64,000 nucleotides of DNA from Opitutaceae bacterium TAV5 (GCA_000242935.3 CP007053.1:4697001-4761000); one strand, 5' to 3'; positions 43,344 to 52,600 are shown, counted from the stretch's first letter. Numbers and translations are program-made. Notes: generated by a model from the sequence alone, not told the origin.

Positions 43344-43759
43344 CTTTATCGCCGGCCCCGGTGAATAACTGCCCAAGTTTATCTCTTCGGGGTGATTATA
43401 GCGTTTTTTAAAATCGGCGCTTTTCGGGCCCCGGGGGACTTGACAATACGCCGCCGGTGCGGATTTGTCTGTCATGTATATTGTGATACGAATCAGGCAA
43501 CAGATTGCGGGAGAATGATAAGAGTCGATATTTTAAAGGCGTTCGATCGCGAATAAAATTCGCCGGAAATTTTTATTTGTAATAAAATGTGGATACGGTA
43601 ATGAATTTGTTTCCGTAACCTGGTTTTCACACAGGCCGCTATAGGATGGCGTTAATGCCCGGCTTTTATTATGCCGGCATCCCGGAAGCTTCTGATTTTT
43701 ACACAAAGCGCGCAAAGAACCTGGGGCGGCTGTGCCGCAACCGAAGGGACAGAAAGTAT

Positions 43760-43867
43760 GGCCACGAAAAACACGAAAAGACACTCCGCGCATGAAATCC
43801 TTCATCGCGCTTATAAGCGCGCGGGAGATTCTCGCCGGACAGACGTCAATTTTGTGTTTTTTATGGC
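43760..43867. repeat. TATA-centred palindromic repeat, copy 1
   Basis: Ends GGCCACGAAAAACACGAAAA (left) and TTTTGTGTTTTTTATGGCC (right). The centre is the perfect 16-base palindrome CGCGCTTATAAGCGCG at 43806-43821. It is enclosed by the CACAAAG-ended element 43695-44020. Confidence 0.7.
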
Positions 43868-44133
43868 CATCCCGGTTTGAATCCGGAATGCATCCGCACC
43901 GAGGGAAATCATGCGTTTTGTACACGATTTCTCAGGATAGCTTTGCGAAGTACCCTGTAACCGGAAAACCTCTTCCCGCTGCATCTTCGCGCCCTTTGCG
44001 TGCTTTGTGTAAATATCCGTAATCGGAGAGAGGAGGGGGGAGCTTAATGTCCAAGAACCGTGCACGATCACGTCTTGCCGTCCTCCGCTCCGGAATGAAC
44101 CCCGGAGACATCCATTTTCTCAAACCGTTTTTT

Positions 44134-44241
44134 GGCCGCAAAAAGACGCAAAGGGTCTGTCGGCAGGGAAACCCTCCACGGCGCTTATAAGCGCCACGCC
44201 ACGCATCCTTTGCATGGGGATATTTGCGCCCTTTCGCGGCC
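44134..44241. repeat. TATA-centred palindromic repeat, copy 2
   Basis: Ends GGCCGCAAAAAGACGCAAAG and GCGCCCTTTCGCGGCC. The centre GGCGCTTATAAGCGCC at 44180-44195 is a perfect 16-base palindrome. Nearly identical to the copy at 46629-46726. Confidence 0.75.
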
Positions 44242-44331
44242 CTTTAGGGGACTCCTGAAAAAAACAGATTTTCACCACCGAGGCACAAAGACACAAAGTT
44301 TCACAGAACAGAAAAAACAAAATAACTCGTT

Positions 44332-44414
44332 TTAAATTAAATATTATTAGCTTCCAGATCAATGACTTAAGTTTTAGTATTGGAAATTCTAACATCATGT
44401 GTTATAAATTCCGT
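44332..44414. repeat. AT-rich 83-base direct repeat, copy 1
   Basis: Sequence from AAATTAAATATTATTAGC to GTTATAAATTCCGT. It recurs at about 45221-45301, right up to the start codon of the ATPase gene. The repeats are about 890 bases apart and bracket the split GAACAGAAGG element. Confidence 0.6.
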
Positions 44415-44443
44415 AAACCCTGAATTTTACAGAAATAATTTTT

Positions 44444-44849
44444 GAACAGAAGGTAACGAAGAGAACAAAGAACAACCAGGGACGCTTGCCGTACCTTCTT
44501 TTTTAACTTCAGGGAACGTCTGAAAATCCCCGAGAACCGGGCGAAAACAGGTCACAGAGGACACGGAGCGCCGACACAGAGGCTACGGAGGTCAAGACGA
44601 CTCCGCAACACTCAACCATCCCTTACTGTTTTTTCAATTAATTAAAAATCCGGAATTTACTGAGAAACGCCACATTCAGCCGGACAGGCCTCTCCTTTTC
44701 CCGCAGCGGGGAAAGTGTCCACGGTGTCCGCGCTCTGTGCTTTCTGTGTCCTAAATCAATTTTTAGAACCTCCCTTTATTGAAATATAAATAACTTCTTG
44801 TTCAGGGTCTTCCTTGTTTTACCTTCGTTGCCTTTGTTACCTTCTGTTC
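44444..44849. repeat. GAACAGAAGG element, copy 3, interrupted by another repeat
   Basis: The two ends match the 138-bp and 128-bp copies, but about 265 bases (roughly 44510-44775) sit between them. The insert has its own inverted motifs (GTCACAGAGGACACGGAGCGC on the left, GCGCTCTGTGCTTTCTGTGT on the right). Beyond the insert the element resumes with AAATAACTTCTTGTTCAGGG. Confidence 0.65.
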
Positions 44850-44894
44850 AATTTTCAGAAGTCCCCGTATGATACCAAAGCCCCAAAGCCTTCA

Positions 44895-44975
44895 GATTTT
44901 TACACCAAGGCCGCAAAGAACGCAAGGGATTGCCAGTTACCTTCTTCGCGTCTTTTGAGGCCTTGGTGTAAAATC
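44895..44975. repeat. TACACCAAGG palindromic element
   Basis: Ends GATTTTTACACCAAGG and CCTTGGTGTAAAATC are perfect complements over at least 13 bases. The inside is 50 bases and imperfectly paired. It belongs to the same group as 54531-54602. Confidence 0.65.
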
Positions 44976-45302
44976 AAAAATATTCGGGACGCTGGTATGA
45001 AATATGCCGGATAGAAGGCAGGGGGGCTCAAACCATACCCTCATCCCTTCCATCCCGGCCCTCCCTCCGCTTCGCCCGCCTTCAGCAGGATACCGTCATC
45101 CCTTGTCTGGCCTGGTTTCTGATAAATTGCTTCCGCACGACAAACCCCAAAACCAAAGGAACGCAGGTGCATGGACGCATGGCTTCATTTAGTCCTTGTT
45201 TTGGGCCAAATTCAGGCAATGAATTAAATATTATCGGATTATGAATCAATAACTTAAATTTTAACGTTGGAAATTCTAACACCATATGTTATAAATTCCG
45301 TC

Positions 45303-46553
45303 ATGTTTCAAAGGAACCTCATCGATAAAGTTGCCGAAAGCATCCGGTTTAGTGCCGCAACCCTTGTCAACGGGGCGCGGCAAACGGGAAAAAGCACGTT
45401 TATCAAAACGGCGTTTGTTGAAAAGGAAGGGTTCGGTTACGCCAACCTGGATGATCTGAACCTTCTGCGCCTTGCCAAAAGCGATCCTGTCACGTTTCTG
45501 ACGCAGCTTCAGGAACGCGCCGCCATTGACGAGATACAGCGGACACCTGAACTCCTGTTGCCGATCAAAAAGCTGATCGATGAAGCGCGGCAAACCCGGC
45601 GCTTTCTGCTGACGGGTTCCGCCAATATTCTGACCTTGCCAAAGCTGTCTGAGTCTCTGGCGGGTCGCATGGAAATCCATACGCTTTGGCCTCTGTCCCA
45701 AGGGGAAATACGAGGGACCAAGGAACAATTCATTGATTTCGCCTTTTCGGATGTGCCGCCTCAATCACCGCCGCCGTTTTCCCAGGGTGAATATCTGGAA
45801 GCAATCGTTCAGGGCGGCTATCCGGAAGCGCTGCCCCAAATGAGGGCGGGGCGTGGCCCTGAATGGTTCAACGCCTATCTTGCAACCATTCTCCAGCGGG
45901 ATATCCAGGATATTTCGCGCATCGAGGGACTGACTGAACTGCCAAACTTGCTTGAGATTATCGCCTCGCGTGCAGGCAACCTTATCAACGTTGCCGATAT
46001 CGCCCGCGTCACAAGGCTGAATGCCGTGACGCTCAAGCGTTACATGACGCTTCTTGAAATGGTATTCCTCATTGTCGAGGTACCCGCATGGGCGCGAAAC
46101 GCCGAAAAGCGTTTTACCAAAAGCCCCAAGGTGTTCATCAACGACACAGGGCTTTTATGCTATTCGCGCGGACTGAACCGGCAGGCCCTTGAGCGCGAAC
46201 GCAGTTTGCTGGGCAGTGTTCTTGAGAATTTCGTCGTGATGGAATTAACAAAACAATGCGGATGGGCGGCGATGAAATGCGGCCTGCTCCATTTCCGCAC
46301 GCATGGTGGCGATGAAGTCGATGTTGTGCTGGAAGCGGCGGACAAGCGCGTAACCGGTGTGGACGTCAAGGCGTCGATGGACATCCATCCGTCGGATTTT
46401 AACGGGCTTCGCACCCTTGCCGATGCTGCGGGAAACCGTTTTCATCGCGGCTTCCTGCTCTATACGGGTCATGAGGTGCTGCAATACGGCCAAAACCTGT
46501 GGGCGCTGCCGGTATCGGCCCTTTGGAATACCACCCTTCCCAAAAGCAACTAA
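45303..46553 (+). CDS. AAA ATPase with DUF4143 domain
   Basis: 416 residues from ATG 45303. Walker A is NGARQTGKST (residues about 18-27) and Walker B AAIDEIQRTPE. The C-terminal half is DUF4143, with EWFNAYLATILQRDIQDISR and a PD-(D/E)XK-like strand (GGDEVDVVLEAADKRVTGVDVKAS; residues D, E and K may form a nuclease-type site). Members of this family (AAA_14 + DUF4143) are common, of unclear role, and often found in mobile or defence contexts. The gene has lower GC than its neighbours and stands alone in a repeat-dense region, which suggests transfer. Confidence 0.85.
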   Translation: MFQRNLIDKVAESIRFSAATLVNGARQTGKSTFIKTAFVEKEGFGYANLDDLNLLRLAKSDPVTFLTQLQERAAIDEIQRTPELLLPIKKLIDEARQTRRFLLTGSANILTLPKLSESLAGRMEIHTLWPLSQGEIRGTKEQFIDFAFSDVPPQSPPPFSQGEYLEAIVQGGYPEALPQMRAGRGPEWFNAYLATILQRDIQDISRIEGLTELPNLLEIIASRAGNLINVADIARVTRLNAVTLKRYMTLLEMVFLIVEVPAWARNAEKRFTKSPKVFINDTGLLCYSRGLNRQALERERSLLGSVLENFVVMELTKQCGWAAMKCGLLHFRTHGGDEVDVVLEAADKRVTGVDVKASMDIHPSDFNGLRTLADAAGNRFHRGFLLYTGHEVLQYGQNLWALPVSALWNTTLPKSN

Positions 46554-46628
46554 CAAAACTTTCTGATTTTTACCCAAAGCGCGCAAAGCACGCGAAGGAC
46601 CCGGGAATCCATTTTCTCAAACCGTTTT

Positions 46629-46726
46629 GGCCGCAAAAGATCTGTTTGCAGGGAAACCCTCCATGGCGCTTATAAGCGCCACGCCACGTATCCTTTGCAT
46701 GGGGATATCTGCGCCCTTTCGCGGCC
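46629..46726. repeat. TATA-centred palindromic repeat, copy 3
   Basis: Ends GGCCGCAAAAG and GCGCCCTTTCGCGGCC, centre GGCGCTTATAAGCGCC at 46665-46680. Almost the same sequence as copy 2, with a short deletion near the left end; the flanking AAGGGACTCCTGAAA is also shared. Confidence 0.75.
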
Positions 46727-46757
46727 CTTTAAGGGACTCCTGAAAGAACAGATTTTC

Positions 46758-46883
46758 ACCACCGAGGCACAAAGACACAAAGTTTCACAGAACAGAAAAA
46801 AATAACTCGTTTTTAAATTAATAGATAAAAATATACTCAAAATCTCCTCTCCCGGTTTTCTCTGTGTCTTTGTGTCTCGGTGG
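46758..46883. repeat. CCACCGAGGCACAAAG palindromic repeat
   Basis: Left CACCACCGAGGCACAAAGAC, right GTCTTTGTGTCTCGGTGGT (one to two mismatches) around an AT-rich loop. A left half only is found at 44268-44330, where it directly follows copy 2 of the TATA-centred repeat, as here. Confidence 0.7.
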
Positions 46884-46967
46884 TTAATTTCAGGAGTTCC
46901 CTTTAAGTTTTTCGCGCCCTTCGCGATCTTTGTGTAAAATCCAAACATTCAGGGAACCTGGCGACGC

Positions 46968-47004
46968 AAAAAAACCCGCCCCGGAATCAACCGGAGCGGG
47001 GTTT
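46968..47004 (-). terminator. Terminator of the 47038-47649 gene
   Basis: On the minus strand a stem CCCCGCTCCGG...CCGGGGCGGG is followed by TTTTTTTGC, 34 bases after the stop codon. Confidence 0.85.
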
Positions 47005-47037
47005 TGTCTGGTTATTCTGATCAATGACCTAGCCAAA

Positions 47038-47649
47038 TCAAACGACCGTCGCCCGGCGACGACGGGCGACAAGCACACCGGCGAGGGTCAGGCCGCCGAA
47101 GATCGCTGCATAGGTGGCGGGTTCGGGGACAGCGGATATTTGGCGATTGGCGACAAGCGCATCATCTGGAACAGGGCCGCCGATGCTGCCAGTCTCGACG
47201 CTCAAATTCACGCGGGCTCCATCGGCCGGAATAATCCAATCGTTCCCGTGATAAGCGCCATAGACCAACCCTGCGGAAGGGGAAATGCTGTCCTGTCGCA
47301 GATCGGGGAACCAGACAAGCCATACATCCATGCCCTCCTCGAGTCCTCCGATCAACGGAATCCCGGGCAATGCTATAGAGAACGAACCATCGCCTGCTAC
47401 GGCAGAGTCGGTCGTTCCCTTGCCAAGGAATATTTCTCCTTCGCCGACAAAACTGGTGTCGGTTGGACCACCAAATGTTGTTCCCGATGGAAGGGCCACC
47501 GCATAGACTAGAGAGCCATCTGCTAGCGGAGAGTCGGTATCCCGACCGAATAGCAGTCCTCCCTCAAAATTGATTGTCACGGTTGCCTGCGCAATGGCGC
47601 CTGCAAGGATAAAGATGCCCAAATGGCGGATTGTTTTTCCCAGTTTCAT
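47038..47649 (-). CDS. PEP-CTERM secreted protein
   Basis: 203 residues. Signal peptide (HLGIFILAGAIAQA), a beta-rich body (TVTINFEGGLLFGRDTDSPL) and the tail AVPEPATYAAIFGGLTLAG with the basic end ARRRRATVV. It begins 28 bases after the TIGR02597-like gene on the same strand and is probably the last gene of the 50936-to-47038 unit. Its tail DNA is not the shared cassette of the 34803 and 40160 genes. Confidence 0.85.
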   Translation of the reverse strand: MKLGKTIRHLGIFILAGAIAQATVTINFEGGLLFGRDTDSPLADGSLVYAVALPSGTTFGGPTDTSFVGEGEIFLGKGTTDSAVAGDGSFSIALPGIPLIGGLEEGMDVWLVWFPDLRQDSISPSAGLVYGAYHGNDWIIPADGARVNLSVETGSIGGPVPDDALVANRQISAVPEPATYAAIFGGLTLAGVLVARRRRATVV

Positions 47650-47677
47650 ATTCTTTGATTGTTATGCATTTGCTATG

Positions 47678-49993
47678 TTATTCGTGCTGTTGCCACAGAG
47701 GAGTGGTATCGAGGAGCCAGTCATCTATGGCTGTTGCGACCCCGGCCTTTTTACGAATGACTATGGCGCTGCCGGCCGGAAGCTTGAGGCTTCCCTGGTC
47801 TTCCGTCACCGAGCCGACCTTGCGCCAGTAACCATTATAGAAATAAGTATCGCTTCCAGATTTGTTTTTCGCCCGCTGGCTGTTATCAAATACAGTCAGT
47901 TCATCACCGCGTCCGGACTGGAGGTTGTTGGTACTGACTGTAAAGGGACGATCAGAGCCAACGAGGTTCAATTGATCCAAGGTGAGATCAACCGGTACGT
48001 TCAGGCCAGCCAGATTATCGTTCTGTTGGCCGGACACCGTTACCAGAGGGATTACCCGAGGACCGGTGGGAACTTCACCGAGTACAAGAAGGGAGGTATC
48101 CTGGGCGTAGTTGGTTCCGCTGATAATAATGTAGCCGTCAGGAGGAATTGCCGCATCGCCACGATCAGGAGAAATATCACCTACCTTGCGCCAGTAGGAG
48201 TTGAAAAAATAGGTGGATTCCACGCTCTTGTTTATGCCTTGCGACAGCAGGTCGGGGAATAGGATTTCCGTCCTTCGTCCACTAGACAGGTTGTTGGTCG
48301 AGGCGATAAAACTCTGACCGGCATCCGCAGAAGGAAGGAGTGTTCCCAATGTCCAGTATGGTCTGATGGCGATGGCATCTCCGGGCTGGATTCTGGAAAT
48401 GATATCGGGGCTGAATTCTGCTGTGATATCATCGGCACCGTTATCTATCACGGTTGAATAATAGCCTGCGGCTGTTCCGGAAAGAATTTGGAGATAATAT
48501 GTGTTTTCCTGTACGCCTTCGGAATATCGCAGCGAAGCAGGAATAAAATCCGGGTCTCCGTCCAGGATAATGGTATTCCCGAGAACCGAGGAGATTTTTC
48601 CCTGAAAGACAAGAGACCGCTCCACCGGCAACGCCACGAAAGTGTCGGATTCAGACAAGAGATCGTATTTAACATACCCGCGAGGTGTTGATCGAACATC
48701 GCCCTCTTCCGTGCTCACCACCAGTCGCAGGAACCTGCGCGCGTGGGCGGAAATGAGGTCGGCATCCTCGGCGGTGTAGGAACCGGCGGTGTTTTCCGTA
48801 TCCGTGCTGGTGAAGACGGGCGTCCATTCGCCGGAGACCAGGTCGTCGGTCGCTTCTACCGTGTAGGTGAGGGCGGGGTCGGCGATGCGGGTGAAGGTCA
48901 GGGCGAGACGCTGGCCGTCTCCGGTTTTGCCGATGGAGACGGCGCCGGCGCTGTCGCTTTGCAGCGGATCGAGGCCGAGGGCGTATTCGAGCAGGTTGGG
49001 CAGGCCATCACCTTCCGGGTCGGCGGTGTCGGCGGCGTCGCCTTCGTTGGCGGTGGTGCCGAAATGGGTCTCGCGCCAGCTTTCCTGCGGGGTGGATTCC
49101 GCGGGCGGCAGGGGCGTGCCGCTCAGGGCGACGCGGTCGAACTGGAGAGTTGTCCCGACTGTTGAGGGAGAGAGATCAAAGCGCTCATAGTCGCCATTCA
49201 AATTGGGAATGGAGCGTACGCGAAAAATGAAATCCGGCTTGTCGTTAAATTCCGGATGGTCTTTCAGATCGAACGCCAGTTGATCCCAGGCAATGACGTT
49301 GAGGTCTCCGTAGGAGAAAATCTGATACGTCCATGTTTCCCCGTTATCGGGGCTGAATTCGAATACATAATTGGCGGACGAGGTCATGTTGACCACGCGG
49401 AAATCAAACGTCAGCAGGATGTCGCTGTAACCTGCCGTCGAAACAGGAAATGCAATCCACCCGTCTTTATTAAGCTGCGCGGCGAACCAGAGCACGCTAT
49501 TGCCCTGAAGTGTCGACAATCTATGCGGAATGTCGTTGAGACCATCCGGAAAACCCTCTCCCGGTACAGTGATTTCGACAGGGGGATCGTACTCATTTTC
49601 CGGCGGGATTACGCTTGCTCTGGTATACTTCAAGACGTTCGTAACAGGAAATCTGGGGTTATCGACCGGGTAGGAGAGGAGCCCGGGAAAGCGCTCCTTG
49701 CCGATAAGGGGTTCTCCGCTGAAATTGTCCCGCTCGGCTGGCGCCGGATTCAACCCGCCATGATAGACTGTGGTGAATAGTTGTCCATTGGTATATTTAT
49801 AAGAGTAGCGATTATAGTCATTGTAAAAAAATGTGTTTTCACGAAGGGGCGCCGCCACAAAATTCCAAGGCACCCCCGGCGCATAATTGGGATGATCCGG
49901 AGGGAGATCGTAGGCCGCAAGGGACTGGATGAGGAGTGTGCCCGCAACCAGGCAACTCCCCCAGTGAACTGAAGTATGAGTGATGGATTTCAT
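47678..49993 (-). CDS. Secreted protein with TIGR02597-like C-terminal module
   Basis: 771 residues with a signal peptide (VAGTLLIQSLAAYDL). The N-terminal part to about 300 is a beta-sandwich (FDFRVVNMTSSANYVFEFSP). Then come a calcium-loop-like segment (DTADPEGDGLPNLLEYALGL, about 330), a domain with LTFTRIADPALTYTVEATDD and from about residue 440 the module shared with the giant phosphoesterase and the 61744 protein (VRSTPRGYVKYDLLSESDTF; two copies of FFNSYWRKVG / FYNGYWRKVG). TIGR02597 is a family expanded in Verrucomicrobia. It follows the pseudopilin gene by 103 bases and precedes a PEP-CTERM gene. Confidence 0.78.
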   Translation of the reverse strand: MKSITHTSVHWGSCLVAGTLLIQSLAAYDLPPDHPNYAPGVPWNFVAAPLRENTFFYNDYNRYSYKYTNGQLFTTVYHGGLNPAPAERDNFSGEPLIGKERFPGLLSYPVDNPRFPVTNVLKYTRASVIPPENEYDPPVEITVPGEGFPDGLNDIPHRLSTLQGNSVLWFAAQLNKDGWIAFPVSTAGYSDILLTFDFRVVNMTSSANYVFEFSPDNGETWTYQIFSYGDLNVIAWDQLAFDLKDHPEFNDKPDFIFRVRSIPNLNGDYERFDLSPSTVGTTLQFDRVALSGTPLPPAESTPQESWRETHFGTTANEGDAADTADPEGDGLPNLLEYALGLDPLQSDSAGAVSIGKTGDGQRLALTFTRIADPALTYTVEATDDLVSGEWTPVFTSTDTENTAGSYTAEDADLISAHARRFLRLVVSTEEGDVRSTPRGYVKYDLLSESDTFVALPVERSLVFQGKISSVLGNTIILDGDPDFIPASLRYSEGVQENTYYLQILSGTAAGYYSTVIDNGADDITAEFSPDIISRIQPGDAIAIRPYWTLGTLLPSADAGQSFIASTNNLSSGRRTEILFPDLLSQGINKSVESTYFFNSYWRKVGDISPDRGDAAIPPDGYIIISGTNYAQDTSLLVLGEVPTGPRVIPLVTVSGQQNDNLAGLNVPVDLTLDQLNLVGSDRPFTVSTNNLQSGRGDELTVFDNSQRAKNKSGSDTYFYNGYWRKVGSVTEDQGSLKLPAGSAIVIRKKAGVATAIDDWLLDTTPLWQQHE

Positions 49994-50096
49994 AAGGATA
50001 GGGAAGACGATTTACGGGTGTTGTGCGGTATCGCACCTCCTTGAAAAAAGCGGATTGGATCAGGGGCGGGCGAGGAATGCGGGTTGTCTGATGTCA

Positions 50097-50936
50097 TTAT
50101 TTAACTCCCTGCACATCAGTCCAGGGGTTCCAGATGAGAAATTCGTGTTTCTTGGTATCATTGATCTGATCGACCTTGAACTTGCGTACGCTGCTATCGA
50201 GAAACACCACGTTGGCACCCCCGTTGTGGCGGCCAGCATCGACATTGGTGGTGCTGCCATCACCATGGCCACGAACGCGCGAACGGCCGCCGTCACCATC
50301 CCTCCAGCCGGCTTCAGTCATGAAGGGAATGCGGGAAAGGGGGGCACGGTCGCGCAGATCCTCGAAGACGAGCTGACGCTGGCCGGACGCCGGATAATTT
50401 TTCGCCTGGCCGGGTGCATGACTCTCGTAAAGCTGGGAATTCATCATATAGGAAGGGTTTATATAGGTGCCGGGAGTCATCGTCAGGGCCTTGCGCTTGT
50501 CTGCCGGATCGTGATAGATCATCTTCTTGTCACGGAAGTAGTTTGCCTTTGCCATATTGCTGAGGCCGCCCAAGCCCAGGGGCAGCTCCGCGAGCGCGGG
50601 TGTGGCCACGTAGGGAGGCAAGACATTGAACCAGGAGTTGGCATCATTAGGCTTGTTGACCTCCGCCCACAGGACGCTGTCGTCGGAGCCTTCATAGGGG
50701 ATCTTGTTGCGGTTTTCATTGGCATACATCTGTAGTGCGAGGCCCCACTGGCGGAGATTGCTGGTGCAGACGGCTTGGTAGGCTAGCGAGCGGACCCTCC
50801 CGAGGGTAGCCAGCAGAATGGCGGCAAGGATGCCGATGATGGCGATGACGGTGAGCAGCTCGATGAGCGTGAAGGCGGCAGTGCGGCGACGGGCCGGTTT
50901 CGTGTGAGTGGAAGTGGTGATGTCGTGTTTTGTCAT
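50097..50936 (-). CDS. Pseudopilin-like protein with prepilin cleavage site
   Basis: 279 residues. Leader ending in basic residues, then AFTLIELLTVIAIIGILAAI, a prepilin-type N-terminus (Ala rather than Gly at -1). The C-terminal HNGGANVVFLDSSVRKFKVD is the 'H-X9-D' strand of DUF1559-like proteins, with Ser where Gly is usual. The first 90 residues are close to the 36813-37604 protein. It leads the unit with the TIGR02597-like and PEP-CTERM genes and has a Pho-type box. Confidence 0.85.
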   Translation of the reverse strand: MTKHDITTSTHTKPARRRTAAFTLIELLTVIAIIGILAAILLATLGRVRSLAYQAVCTSNLRQWGLALQMYANENRNKIPYEGSDDSVLWAEVNKPNDANSWFNVLPPYVATPALAELPLGLGGLSNMAKANYFRDKKMIYHDPADKRKALTMTPGTYINPSYMMNSQLYESHAPGQAKNYPASGQRQLVFEDLRDRAPLSRIPFMTEAGWRDGDGGRSRVRGHGDGSTTNVDAGRHNGGANVVFLDSSVRKFKVDQINDTKKHEFLIWNPWTDVQGVK

Positions 50937-51003
50937 GTCTGAGCAGGCAGAGGGCGCCTGTGAAACCAGCGAAGCCGGGGGACGAAATTCCGGAACGGGA
51001 AGA

Positions 51004-51021
51004 TTGTTACAGGAAGGTTAA
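51004..51021 (-). promoter_or_regulatory. Pho-type box before the second pseudopilin unit
   Basis: On the minus strand TTAACCT and GTAACAA start 11 bases apart (GATTTAACCTTCCTGTAACA), 68 bases upstream of the start codon. The other pseudopilin gene has its box at 69 bases. Confidence 0.6.
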
Positions 51022-51174
51022 ATCTGTTTCGCGGAAGGTCTTTTTCTGTTATTAGTAGTTCGAGATTGGTGAGTTGAGTTGTTTTTGAGAAACCGGGAAA
51101 TTCGGGCCTCAAAAGGCTTGACAAGGTGTCGGGGACGGTCGGCTTGCCGCGATGAGTCATTGGCTTTCAGGCGA

Positions 51175-52503
51175 TTAGCGGGTGGTGTCGAGGTTCACGG
51201 GTTTTCCGGGGAGCGGGACCGTGCCGAGCGCCTGGCGGGCGGCGGTATCGTAGATCGCCACGGTGTCGGGTTCGGTGAGGCCGACGGCAACGAGCGTCGG
51301 GTGGCCGGGCAGGCTGGCGATGCGGGCAACCTTGCCGGGCAGGGGCACGCGGGCGAGGGCGGCGGTGTCGCCGGCAGCGGCGCGGGCCACGTCGATGAGG
51401 ATCAGGTCGGTGCCGGGCGTGGTGATGTTTTCCAGGCCGTCGGCAAGGCGGCGCTTGCGTTTGCCGGAGACGACGGTGGCCACGGTGCGGCCACCATCGA
51501 CGAGCACCGGATAATCGCAGCCGGCCTCGACCGGGAAAAACGCCACGCGGCGGCGGGCCGCGATGTCGAAGACTGCGATGCCGCCATCCTGCGAGGCGTT
51601 GCTGACGAAGGCGAGGGTGCGGCCTTCGTGCGGCGCGAGGATCACGCGGTCGGGGAACGCCGTGCCCCACTCGCCGGCGTCGGGGCCGGTGGGCAGGTAA
51701 ACGGAGTTTTGCCATTTGCCGGCGAGCGCGGCGTCGAGATCGGCGAAGGCGAGCGCGCCGTAGAGGTCGAGCGTGACCAGCAGGGTGTTCGAGGCGCGGT
51801 CCACGCGGATGACTTCGGGCGAGGGGCCGGCCTCCTTGTCGGAGAGGTGCAGCTCGGGGTGGTTGCGGGGGAGGGGGAGGTCGGCAACGAGCGAGAGGTC
51901 GGCCGCCTTGAGGATGACGATGCGGCTGCCCTGGCGGCCTTTCTTGCCGTCTTTCTGGTGGCTGACGAGCAGGAGCCCTTCCGTATCCAGAATCTGGATG
52001 TCCTCGGGCTTGTGGCCGGGCGGGGTGAGCTGTTTGCGGGAATTCCACCGGTGGGTGATGCGGCCGGAGCCGAGGTCGAGGGCCACGAGGTGCCCGTCCT
52101 TGCCGCCGACGAAGGCGCGGTCGTGCCAGATGCGGTGTTCTTCGGGGAGGAAATCGAGCGTGAGCAGGCGGGGCGGCGTGCCGGCGGGGGCTTGCAGGTC
52201 GAGGAGGGCGAGATTGGGTTCGCCGCTGCTTTCCGTCTCCGCGTTGAGGACGGCGCGGCGACCGTCGCCGGAGATACGGAGCTTGGCGGCGTCGCGGAAG
52301 GACGGGGCGCGGAAGAGGACGGTGGCGGCATCGGCGGCGGGCGCGCCGTCGGCGCCGAGCGCGACGCGGGCGAGTCCGCCGTCGTCTCCCGAGCGGAAGG
52401 CGACAAACACGCTGTCGGCCCGCAGGGCGGACAGCGTGGCGAGGAGGAGTGCTGCGAGAGCAAGCGAACGGAAAGGAAGGCGCAGGCGGCCGGTGGTTAT
52501 CAT
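51175..52503 (-). CDS. Exported beta-propeller protein
   Basis: 442 residues. Signal peptide (SLALAALLLATLSALRA). The body has regular propeller blades (VFVAFRSGDDGGLARVALGA, HLVALDLGSGRITHRWNSRK, DTVAIYDTAARQALGTVPLP) like YVTN/PQQ-type seven-bladed proteins. No catalytic motif is evident; binding of a cell-wall or extracellular ligand is possible. It is a single gene with a Pho-type box 46 bases before the start codon. Confidence 0.75.
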   Translation of the reverse strand: MITTGRLRLPFRSLALAALLLATLSALRADSVFVAFRSGDDGGLARVALGADGAPAADAATVLFRAPSFRDAAKLRISGDGRRAVLNAETESSGEPNLALLDLQAPAGTPPRLLTLDFLPEEHRIWHDRAFVGGKDGHLVALDLGSGRITHRWNSRKQLTPPGHKPEDIQILDTEGLLLVSHQKDGKKGRQGSRIVILKAADLSLVADLPLPRNHPELHLSDKEAGPSPEVIRVDRASNTLLVTLDLYGALAFADLDAALAGKWQNSVYLPTGPDAGEWGTAFPDRVILAPHEGRTLAFVSNASQDGGIAVFDIAARRRVAFFPVEAGCDYPVLVDGGRTVATVVSGKRKRRLADGLENITTPGTDLILIDVARAAAGDTAALARVPLPGKVARIASLPGHPTLVAVGLTEPDTVAIYDTAARQALGTVPLPGKPVNLDTTR

Positions 52504-52548
52504 GCCTGACGCAAGGTGCCGGCCGACGGAAACGGGACGGCGGCAAAA

Positions 52549-52566
52549 TTGTCACGATCTCGTGAC
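52549..52566 (-). promoter_or_regulatory. Pho-type box before the propeller gene
   Basis: On the minus strand GTCACGA and GTGACAA start 11 bases apart. The core GTCACGAGATCGTGAC is also palindromic, so another type of regulator is possible. Confidence 0.45.
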
Positions 52567-52600
52567 TTTTTTTGCCGGCGGGATTGGAACCCGGGGTTCC

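Larger units (their letters stand above)
43206..45302. other. 2.1-kb non-coding region packed with palindromic repeats
   Basis: No gene can be supported. From the left: promoter region of the beta-strand gene with a Pho-type box; a CACAAAG-ended element (43695-44020) containing a TATA-centred palindrome (43760-43867); a second TATA-centred element (44134-44241); half of a CCACCGAGGCACAAAG element (44268-44330); an AT-rich 83-base repeat (44332-44414); a GAACAGAAGG element split by another insert (44444-44849); a TACACCAAGG element (44895-44975); and a second copy of the AT-rich repeat before the ATPase gene. Confidence 0.6.
46554..47037. other. Repeat-filled intergenic region
   Basis: 484 bases. 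An outer CAAAG-type pair (left about 46565-46590, right about 46907-46941) encloses a TATA-centred palindrome (46629-46726) and a CCACCGAGG palindrome (46758-46883). The terminator of the next gene is at 46968-47004. No coding frame is supported. Confidence 0.6.

Noticed and set aside
43206-45302. CRISPR array in the repeat-rich region
   Set aside because: The repeats are inverted, of several families and unequal spacing; there is no run of equal direct repeats with unique spacers and no cas gene.
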